Assembly (NCBI GenBank): GCA_003520105.1
Contig: DOVL01000296.1
Span: forward strand, 1 to 8,479
Origin: Lachnospiraceae bacterium
GTDB lineage: Bacteria > Bacillota > Clostridia > Lachnospirales > Lachnospiraceae
Direction: 5' to 3'
DNA length: 8,479 nt
Part shown: positions 1-5,664 of the stretch, in pieces
Position numbering within the stretch: position 1 is the stretch's first letter
How the letters are laid out: every line of letters starts with the position of its first letter
Notes under the pieces: generated by a model
Database searches by the model: none
Told to the model about the DNA's origin: nothing
What the model saw: the letters and a program-made list of their open reading frames with translations, nothing else
Made by a program: the position numbers and the translations under genes

Positions 1-1160
1 ATAAAGAAGAAATCGTAGAAATCTCCTCCGACCTCCTTTGCCGGAGTCATGGATGCATAAATATCAAACTCATCTCTGTCCGGGAAGGCCGGAAATACAT
101 TCGGTAGCTGTTCAGCCTGAATCTTTCTGGCCATATCAAGCTCTGCCGATACTCTCTCCTTCTCACTGACCAGACGGATATTATCCTCTGTATACTGGTC
201 GATTTCCTTTGCAAGCTCCGCGATATCATCAGAGAGACTGCCAATCTCGTTCCTCTCCTTTATTTCAGATGTGGACATTACCACCGCATCGCTGTCCTTG
301 TCTTCTCTATATTTAAGTACTATCTTCTGAAGCTTTGAAACAGGTGCTATGGCTCTCCTGTAGAGCATGACAAGAAGGATTACCAGTGCCAACAGCATTC
401 CGCCGATGCCGATGAAAAGAGCTTTGTTGAGGGTGGTTCCCATTGTTTCCCTGAAATCATCCCATTTATAAACAACCCCTACGACCTGGCGAAGTTTATT
501 GTTGAAGTAAAGCGGCTTATAAGCGATATAATAGTTTCCTTCTTCCGGGAAATCCGTTGCTTTCTCAAAGAACATTTTTCCGGAACCGCTCTTCTTCATT
601 TCCTTTATTACAGGATGATCTCCAAAATCAGAAGAAATATAATCTCCCATCAGAAGTGCAGAACTGCTTCTTCTGTAATCGACGATGATCATACCCGTAT
701 ATTCATCTGTCATATCCAGGATGAATAATTCCTCATATCCGCTCTCAGTTCCATACTGCTGAGTTTCATAAATAAAATTCTCATAGTAACCCTTTGCATA
801 ATAATTCTGAGCCATAGGAGGCAAGGATTTTATCCATTCGATCTGTGTCATATCGCCCGACCACTCATCGAACGCATCCATGAAGCTCTGCTCTTCCTCA
901 GGGGTATATTTCTCGCGCATATGCTCAGGATCACTTTCCCATGCATCAAAATACCATTCCGCAACATCATCATCATAAAAACAGTATTCCTGACAAAATG
1001 AATCTATAATATATTCCATATGATCATTCTTAGCCTCAAGGAAGCCGTCGACCGAACTTTCATATACGGCCCAGACCATAACTATCAGCATAAGCATGAG
1101 TATCGGAAAGGTTATGAACAGTACCTGCATAAGCAGTTTTCTGTTTTTCTTCTTTTTCAT
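1..1160 (-). CDS. Membrane-bound sensory PP2C-type serine phosphatase (HAMP-SpoIIE/RsbU family), 3' end cut by window edge
   Basis: The open frame runs from ATG at 1160 off the left edge: 386 codons, no stop. Seen: a basic start (MKKKKNRK); membrane segment at about 12-32; an extracytoplasmic domain at about 33-246, rich in acidic and aromatic residues, whose second half (about 145-235) resembles a Cache/PAS-like sensor; membrane segment at about 247-267; a HAMP-like stretch at about 268-325; and a short coiled coil ending in AELDMARKIQAEQLP (339-353). The catalytic domain starts with VGGDFYDFF (377-385), where D380 and D383 match the first metal-binding aspartates of RsbU/SpoIIE phosphatases. 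Such enzymes usually dephosphorylate an anti-sigma-factor antagonist in the cytoplasm under control of the external sensor; the target here is unknown. AAAGGGG lies 10 nt before the ATG; an in-frame TTG at 1166 is an alternative start. It follows the P-type ATPase stop by 30 nt without a visible promoter, so the two are probably cotranscribed. Most of the catalytic domain lies outside the window. Confidence 0.9.
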   Translation of the reverse strand, partial: MKKKKNRKLLMQVLFITFPILMLMLIVMVWAVYESSVDGFLEAKNDHMEYIIDSFCQEYCFYDDDVAEWYFDAWESDPEHMREKYTPEEEQSFMDAFDEWSGDMTQIEWIKSLPPMAQNYYAKGYYENFIYETQQYGTESGYEELFILDMTDEYTGMIIVDYRRSSSALLMGDYISSDFGDHPVIKEMKKSGSGKMFFEKATDFPEEGNYYIAYKPLYFNNKLRQVVGVVYKWDDFRETMGTTLNKALFIGIGGMLLALVILLVMLYRRAIAPVSKLQKIVLKYREDKDSDAVVMSTSEIKERNEIGSLSDDIAELAKEIDQYTEDNIRLVSEKERVSAELDMARKIQAEQLPNVFPAFPDRDEFDIYASMTPAKEVGGDFYDFFF

Positions 1161-1170
1161 CAGCAACCCG

Positions 1171-1177
1171 CCCCTTT
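1171..1177 (-). promoter_or_regulatory. Ribosome binding site of the PP2C phosphatase gene
   Basis: AAAGGGG on the minus strand lies 10 nt before the ATG at 1160 and 4 nt before an in-frame TTG at 1166. The spacing is slightly long for the ATG and short for the TTG. I prefer the ATG because the protein then begins with a lysine cluster followed directly by the first membrane segment. Confidence 0.55.
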
Positions 1178-1190
1178 ATACTTTTCCCAA

Positions 1191-3581
1191 TTAATTTGAT
1201 GCTTTATGTGGTTCGTGCTCACCTATATTTGCGACAAGCCACATCATAAGAGCTCCTACAATCGAATAGCCTATCGCGATGAGTATACCATGAAAGCTTA
1301 CTTTTGCAATGATAAATACATTCCACAATACGACGGTACAGAGTATCATACCGATCACACATATAGCAAAGACAACCTTCCTGTATTTGTTGAGCGGACG
1401 GATGATCTTCCAGAGAAGGATAAAGCCAACCGCTGACAAAAGAAAGGTTCCCGCAACACCCATCTCATCCTCGGAAAGTCCTACTGCCGGACCGAAAACC
1501 GTCATGGCTGCTATCATCGCGAATGACAAAAGAGATGCCGGAAGTGCTCCCTTAAGCGTTCTCGTGAGCAGTCTTCCCCTCTGCCTTTTGGTATTGTTCT
1601 CCATGGCGAGCAGGAAGCCCGGAAGTCCGATATTGAACATCGAAATAAGTGCTATCTCTGTAGGCTTGAGTGGATACTGGATTGATAAAATAATGGTAAA
1701 CAGTGCAAGTAAAAGCGAAAAGATATTCTTATAAAGGAAGAGTATTCCGGATCTAGTCATATTGTTGATGATACGGCGTCCCTCCGAAACTATCTGCATC
1801 ATATGTGAGAAATCCGAATCCAGAAGAACAACCTGTGCAGCCTGTCTTGCGGCATCACTACCGCCACCCATAGCTATAGAGCAGTCTGCTTCCTTCATGG
1901 CAAGGATATCATTGACACCGTCACCGGTCATTGCAACCTTCTGTCCGTTTTTCTTGATAGCATCTATGAGGCTCTTCTTCTGTTCCGGCTTAACTCTGCC
2001 GAATACAGTATATCTCTGAACAGCCGCAAGATAATCACCCTCTGTCTCAAGGGTTGTTGCGTCCACATAATTCTCGGCACCCTCTATATTTGCAGCGAGA
2101 GCAACTTTAGAAACCGTAAGCGGATTATCACCCGAGATAACCTTGACCATAACGCCCTGTTTTGCAAAATACGAAAAAGTCTCCGGCGCAGTTTCTCTTA
2201 TCTCATTCGCAAGACTTACGAAGATGAGAGGAGTAATTTCTGCCTGATCACTATCCGGATTATTTACAGACACAAATGCAAGGACTCTCTGACCCTTGCC
2301 TGTGTAATTCTCTATTTTTTCTTTGTTTTCTCTTAACTGAATCTTTGAAAGAAGATATTCCGGAGCACCGAGTCTGTAGGTTTCGGACTTAGTCTGGATC
2401 TCGGAATATTTTGTTGCGGAAGTAAATGGCATCATCCTTACCGCTTCCATAGCCGCAGGGTCAAGGAAATGATCCCTAAGTGCGCACATGGTTATATTTG
2501 AATCCGGAATCGTGTGAATATATTTTGAAAGAAGCCTGCTTAAGCCATCAAGATCTCCGGCGTTTTCATTACCTTCCGGAAGGAATAGGCCCGTAACAGT
2601 CATCACCTCGTTGGTGATGGTTCCGGTCTTGTCAACGCAGAGCACATCAACTCTCGCAAGGGTTTCGATACTCTTCATGTCGTGCAGAAGAACCTTCTTC
2701 ATGGCAAGTCTGGCCGCACTCATAGTAAGCGCAACCGTAAGCAGAAGATACAACCCCTCCGGTATCATTCCGACTACCGCACCAACCATGGCAACGACAC
2801 CGTCCTCAAGGGTTCGACCATTTATTAAAACAGAGTTGATTATCATAAGGATACCCACAGGGATAATAACTATACCTGCGATCTTGATAATGGTCTCAAT
2901 ATCCTTGATCATCTCGGATTTTTTATTCTTAACTTCCTTAGCCTTTGAAGTAATCTTGGCAACATAAGACTCAACACCTACGTGCGTAAGTGTTGCCAGA
3001 CATTCACCGGAAACAACAAAGCTTCCTGACATAAGAACTTCTCCCGGCTCCTTCTCTATCTCATCCGACTCACCCGTAAGAAGTGACTCATTTACTGAAA
3101 CCTTGCCGCTCAGGACCTCTGCATCTGCAGGTATCTGCTGCCCCGAACCAAGTAATATCGTATCCCCCAGCACCAGATCATCGTTAAATATCTTCTGTTT
3201 GGCACCATCTCTTATAACCGCATATTCAGCCTTATCCAGAAGCGACAGTTCATCGAGAACCTTCTTCGCACGGAGCTGCTGAATGATACCGATAACTATA
3301 TTTGCAATAACAACCGGAAGGAAGGTGAGGTTGCGGTAGTACGCCCCTACAGCCACAATAAGAATAGCCAGCCCAAAGAAAATGGCATTGAAATATGTCA
3401 CGATATTTCCGAAGAATATCGATGCCACGCTCTGGGATGACTGGTTAGGGATCCTGTTGGTTTTGCCCTCACGGACAAGCTTCGAAACCTCCTCCGAGGT
3501 AAGCCCGGTGAACCCGCTTATGTCAAACTTCCTGTTTTTATTATTAACTCTTCTTTTTCTACGATTTCTCTTATGTTTCAT
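1191..3581 (-). CDS. P-type cation-transporting ATPase, CtpE/Exp7-like (probably calcium)
   Basis: A complete 796-residue P-type ATPase, a pump that couples ATP hydrolysis to cation movement across the membrane. Motifs in order: actuator TGES at 169-172; PEGL in membrane segment 4 at 274-277, as in calcium-type pumps; phosphorylation motif DKTGT at 317-321 (D317); nucleotide-binding residues around FTSATKYS (386-393) and KGQR (429-432); SGDNP at 483-487; hinge TGDGVND at 552-558. Ten membrane segments are predicted: about 60-80, 84-103, 231-253, 261-284, 612-632, 639-658, 676-698, 707-725, 736-756 and 762-783. There is no N-terminal heavy-metal-binding (CXXC) domain, which argues against copper or zinc export. 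The block PEGL...ARVDVLCVDKTGT resembles actinobacterial CtpE and pneumococcal Exp7; CtpE is linked to calcium uptake. Substrate and direction are inferred. The N-terminus is unusually basic (11 Lys/Arg in 18 residues). AAGGAA lies 5 nt before the ATG, and the gene has its own promoter. Confidence 0.95.
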   Translation of the reverse strand: MKHKRNRRKRRVNNKNRKFDISGFTGLTSEEVSKLVREGKTNRIPNQSSQSVASIFFGNIVTYFNAIFFGLAILIVAVGAYYRNLTFLPVVIANIVIGIIQQLRAKKVLDELSLLDKAEYAVIRDGAKQKIFNDDLVLGDTILLGSGQQIPADAEVLSGKVSVNESLLTGESDEIEKEPGEVLMSGSFVVSGECLATLTHVGVESYVAKITSKAKEVKNKKSEMIKDIETIIKIAGIVIIPVGILMIINSVLINGRTLEDGVVAMVGAVVGMIPEGLYLLLTVALTMSAARLAMKKVLLHDMKSIETLARVDVLCVDKTGTITNEVMTVTGLFLPEGNENAGDLDGLSRLLSKYIHTIPDSNITMCALRDHFLDPAAMEAVRMMPFTSATKYSEIQTKSETYRLGAPEYLLSKIQLRENKEKIENYTGKGQRVLAFVSVNNPDSDQAEITPLIFVSLANEIRETAPETFSYFAKQGVMVKVISGDNPLTVSKVALAANIEGAENYVDATTLETEGDYLAAVQRYTVFGRVKPEQKKSLIDAIKKNGQKVAMTGDGVNDILAMKEADCSIAMGGGSDAARQAAQVVLLDSDFSHMMQIVSEGRRIINNMTRSGILFLYKNIFSLLLALFTIILSIQYPLKPTEIALISMFNIGLPGFLLAMENNTKRQRGRLLTRTLKGALPASLLSFAMIAAMTVFGPAVGLSEDEMGVAGTFLLSAVGFILLWKIIRPLNKYRKVVFAICVIGMILCTVVLWNVFIIAKVSFHGILIAIGYSIVGALMMWLVANIGEHEPHKASN

Positions 3582-3586
3582 AACCG

Positions 3587-3592
3587 TTCCTT
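3587..3592 (-). promoter_or_regulatory. Ribosome binding site of the P-type ATPase gene
   Basis: AAGGAA on the minus strand is 5 nt upstream of the ATG at 3581. It supports that start and the polybasic N-terminus that comes with it. Confidence 0.65.
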
Positions 3593-3625
3593 ATAGTTAA
3601 GACCACTTAAAAACCATACGGATAC

Positions 3626-3654
3626 AGTATAACCGACACTAACGACAGTTTCAA
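3626..3654 (-). promoter_or_regulatory. Sigma-A-type promoter for the P-type ATPase / phosphatase unit
   Basis: On the minus strand TTGAAA (3654-3649) and TATACT (3631-3626) are separated by exactly 17 nt, the preferred spacing for the housekeeping sigma factor. Each hexamer differs from consensus at one position. The predicted transcription start is near 3619, giving a leader of about 38 nt. The -35 begins 5 nt after the histidine kinase stop codon, so the pump and phosphatase can be transcribed apart from the upstream ABC/two-component operon, although read-through is also possible because no terminator is visible. The spacer holds a TGTCG-N4-TGTCG direct repeat (3647-3634) that could be a regulator site. 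Confidence 0.6.
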
Positions 3655-3658
3655 CCTT

Positions 3659-4855
3659 TTATCTTTTTGTATCGTTCGAAAAGATAATATTTACCGTAGT
3701 GTAGGAGGTTTCTGACGACTTACACTCTTCAATGAATCTCGACTCTATATATATGCGTCCGCCGTTCTCCTCAATTATATTTTTGCTGAGCGGAAGACCG
3801 ATGCCGACACTGTCCGGATTTACAGAAGCTGCATCGGAGGAATGGCTGAAGCGTTCAAATACCTTAAGTCTGTCCGCCTCAGGGATGCCTCTCCCGGTAT
3901 CAGTCACTGTGAGCTTTATCATAAGAGGAGTCCTTGTACAGCCGAGAGTTACGGTTCCACCCTCAGGACTATGCTCGATAGCATTTTTTACAATATTGCT
4001 GAGTGCCTCATGCATCCATTCCGGATCGGCCTCTATCTCTGCCGCAATAATGTCACGTCTTGTATTTTCTTCTATATGCGCTTCATTCTGTTCAACACCG
4101 GAAACCATCGTATTTGTAGTGTTCTGTTCGACATCATCTTTAAGATATTCGAACGCATCCTCAACTACTATATTTACCCCCCTCTGCTCGGCCATCGGAA
4201 GGAGCTCTGCCGCTGCATTTTGAAGCAGCATCAGTACAGGCGTTTTGATCTTTTTAAATTCAACTGAGTTTATTTCAAGACGAGCAAGCTGAAGAAGCGA
4301 TAATGTGAGCCATCTCATCCGCTCCAATTGTCCCTCCTCCCTGCGGAGGATATCTATCTCTTCCTCACCCCAGCCCTGTGATGTAGCGTGTGATGATAAT
4401 ATATCCGTAAATAATGTCAAGCTTGCGATTGGAGTTTTTAACTGATGCGACATGTCAGAAATCATATCCTTCAGATAAAGCTTCTGTTCCTTCTCCCTGT
4501 CCGCCGCTTCAAGAATACCTGTGTACATATCATAGATTGCTCCCGAAAGCTTGCCAAACTCACCCTCGGTCAGCATTTCCTGCTTTATCGCCGAAAGACC
4601 TTCCGATTCATTATTTGCTGACTTCCGAATAGACAGCTCCTTCGCAGCATTCCTTACACCGGCAATTCTTGCATAAATACGCTTTACCATAACAACCGCC
4701 GAAATATACAGAATTACAAGCGCAAGAGATGCGATCAGGCACGCCAAAAGAGGCTCCTTGATCACAGCCGTCAAAACAGTATTTGTGATCAGAAGCACCG
4801 AAATAAATACAGTAGTTATTATCTTTATCTCACGTTCTGTATGCATGATTATCAC
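3659..4855 (-). CDS. Two-component sensor histidine kinase with minimal extracellular loop (intramembrane-sensing type)
   Basis: 398 residues, complete. Two membrane segments (about 11-30 and 36-57) are joined by only about five residues, so the protein has essentially no external sensor domain and probably reads a signal in the membrane or from a partner such as the adjacent permease. Next come a linker (about 58-125), the dimerisation/phosphoacceptor domain with H-box SHQLKTPIAS (136-145, H137), and the ATPase domain with N-box NIVKNAIEHS (287-296), G1 DTGRG (319-323), F-box FERFSHS (333-339) and G2 GIGLPLSK (351-358). All catalytic boxes are present. Odd: about 30 extra residues sit between VVED (230-233) and DPEWM (277-281), including two VEQN copies 12 residues apart. 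The start is GTG at 4855, supported by GGAG 5 nt upstream; it overlaps the regulator stop (GTGA), implying translational coupling. ATG at codon 4 is the alternative. Its partner is surely the regulator just upstream. Confidence 0.93.
   Translation of the reverse strand: MIIMHTEREIKIITTVFISVLLITNTVLTAVIKEPLLACLIASLALVILYISAVVMVKRIYARIAGVRNAAKELSIRKSANNESEGLSAIKQEMLTEGEFGKLSGAIYDMYTGILEAADREKEQKLYLKDMISDMSHQLKTPIASLTLFTDILSSHATSQGWGEEEIDILRREEGQLERMRWLTLSLLQLARLEINSVEFKKIKTPVLMLLQNAAAELLPMAEQRGVNIVVEDAFEYLKDDVEQNTTNTMVSGVEQNEAHIEENTRRDIIAAEIEADPEWMHEALSNIVKNAIEHSPEGGTVTLGCTRTPLMIKLTVTDTGRGIPEADRLKVFERFSHSSDAASVNPDSVGIGLPLSKNIIEENGGRIYIESRFIEECKSSETSYTTVNIIFSNDTKR
4086..4133 (-). repeat. Short direct repeat inside the kinase ATPase domain insertion
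   Basis: On the plus strand TTCTGTTCAACA (4086-4097) and TTCTGTTCGACA (4122-4133) match at 11 of 12 bases and are exactly 36 nt apart, so each copy encodes VEQN in the same frame (residues 254-257 and 242-245). The repeat lies within the segment that interrupts the usual strand-to-helix connection of the ATPase domain. A tandem duplication that later diverged is the simplest reading. Confidence 0.6.
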
Positions 4856-5634
4856 ATTTTCTCCATGCGGTATCCGATTCCTCTGACAGTCTTTATATAA
4901 GGATCCTTTCTCTTCAGATCCCCGATCTTATCACGCAGCCTGTTCACGTAGACATACAGTGCACTGTCATCAACGAAATTACCGGATTCATCGAATATCT
5001 TCTCAAGAATATTTGACCTTGTGAGGCATATCCCCTGATTCTTCAGAAAATACACCAGAAGCTTATATTCGCCCGAAGAAAGCGCAAGCTCTTTTCCGGA
5101 AAGAGTTACTGTTGCAGCCTTTGTATCTATGACCAGTTCTCTGTATGAATAAACTCCCTCTGCATTTTTTATATCATCCTGATCCGTGATCACAGGATTT
5201 CTTTTGCTGCTTACTCCATCTGCCTTACTGGATTCACCTCCCGGAGCAGTAATCATGTTTTCATATCTTCGCAGTACTGCCCTCACTCTCGACAACAGCT
5301 CTGCGTTTCTAAACGGCTTGGTAATGTAATCATCAGCACCAAGATCAAGCCCTCTGACAACGCTCTTTTCATCCGAAACAGCCGTCAGAAAGATCACCGG
5401 CAGCTTTACGCCGGCATTCCTGTATGTTCTGAGAAGCTCATGACCGTTTCCATCCGGAAGCATCACATCAAAAATAAGAAGGGAATATTCAGTCATCCTA
5501 TTCCCTTCTTCAAGAATCTCCTTCGCACGCGTGAATGTCTCCGCTACCTCACAGAGATATCCAGCATCTGTTAGAGCAATCTTCAGTCCGACAGCAAGCG
5601 CACTGTCATCCTCAACAACAAGAATCTTCTGCAT
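4852..5634 (-). CDS. OmpR/PhoB-family response regulator
   Basis: 260 residues, complete. The receiver domain (about 1-120) has the acidic pair D9-D10, phosphoacceptor D56 in FDVMLPDGNG, T84 in FLTA and K106 in TKPF. The C-terminal winged-helix DNA-binding domain (about 165-258) has the family pattern, including the recognition region ending in YVNRLRDKIGDL (229-240) and the closing TVRGIGYRM (249-257). It should bind DNA when phosphorylated by the downstream kinase and activate transporter genes. The linker between domains (about 125-163) is rich in Ser, Gly, Asp, Asn and Lys and roughly 20 residues longer than usual, which explains the length against the typical 225-235. Start: ATG at 5634 with AAAGGA 8 nt upstream. 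It sits 29 nt after the permease stop and overlaps the kinase start by four bases. A palindrome just before its ribosome binding site may allow autoregulation. Confidence 0.95.
   Translation of the reverse strand: MQKILVVEDDSALAVGLKIALTDAGYLCEVAETFTRAKEILEEGNRMTEYSLLIFDVMLPDGNGHELLRTYRNAGVKLPVIFLTAVSDEKSVVRGLDLGADDYITKPFRNAELLSRVRAVLRRYENMITAPGGESSKADGVSSKRNPVITDQDDIKNAEGVYSYRELVIDTKAATVTLSGKELALSSGEYKLLVYFLKNQGICLTRSNILEKIFDESGNFVDDSALYVYVNRLRDKIGDLKRKDPYIKTVRGIGYRMEKM
4861..4864 (-). promoter_or_regulatory. Ribosome binding site selecting the GTG start of the histidine kinase
   Basis: GGAG on the minus strand, inside the last codons of the response regulator gene, lies 5 nt before the GTG at 4855 but 14 nt before the ATG at codon 4. 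It therefore favours the GTG start and the four-base overlap with the regulator gene. Confidence 0.5.
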
Positions 5635-5642
5635 CCTTACAT

Positions 5643-5648
5643 TCCTTT
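5643..5648 (-). promoter_or_regulatory. Ribosome binding site of the response regulator gene
   Basis: AAAGGA on the minus strand, 8 nt before the ATG at 5634. It directly abuts the 16-bp palindrome at 5649-5664, so a protein bound there or an RNA hairpin could affect ribosome access. Confidence 0.65.
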
Positions 5649-5664
5649 ATTTGTCAAGACAAAT
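5649..5664. promoter_or_regulatory. 16-bp perfect palindrome, candidate operator or small hairpin
   Basis: ATTTGTC-AA-GACAAAT is a perfect 7-bp inverted repeat with a 2-nt centre, lying between the permease and regulator genes and sharing one base with the permease stop codon. As DNA it has the size and symmetry of a dimeric regulator site. As RNA it could form a weak AU-rich stem (AUUUGU with ACAAAU) closed by a CUUG tetraloop directly before the Shine-Dalgarno. The minus strand also reads TTGACA here, but no -10 box follows at the right distance. No T run follows the stem, so it is not an intrinsic terminator. Function is inferred; only the symmetry is seen. Confidence 0.45.

Larger units (their letters stand above)
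3582..3658. other. Intergenic region between histidine kinase and P-type ATPase
   Basis: This 77-nt gap is the longest non-coding stretch of the window. It contains the promoter and ribosome binding site listed separately, and a small inverted repeat TTAAG-N4-CTTAA (3597-3610) in the predicted leader. I see no GC-rich hairpin followed by a T run, so no intrinsic terminator separates the two transcription units. Confidence 0.6.

Noticed and set aside
47..244. 65-codon minus-strand open frame
   Set aside because: It overlaps, in another frame, the HAMP/coiled-coil/PP2C part of the phosphatase, which is clearly the coding frame.
1161..1190. Possible promoter for the PP2C phosphatase gene
   Set aside because: The 30-nt spacer has no pair of -35/-10 hexamers at suitable spacing; cotranscription with the ATPase is simpler.
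3597..3610. TTAAG-N4-CTTAA inverted repeat as a terminator after the kinase
   Set aside because: The stem is only 5 bp, AT-rich, and is not followed by a T run; it also lies downstream of the predicted transcription start of the next unit.
3732..4267. Two overlapping plus-strand open frames of 163 and 141 codons
   Set aside because: Both are antisense to the catalytic part of the histidine kinase, whose motifs are intact; no ribosome binding site or family pattern was seen.
5635..5663. TTGACA on the minus strand as a -35 box for the response regulator gene
   Set aside because: The hexamer is perfect, but the sequence 15-19 nt downstream is the start codon region with no TATAAT-like box, and a start there would leave no leader. 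It is better explained as half of the palindrome.
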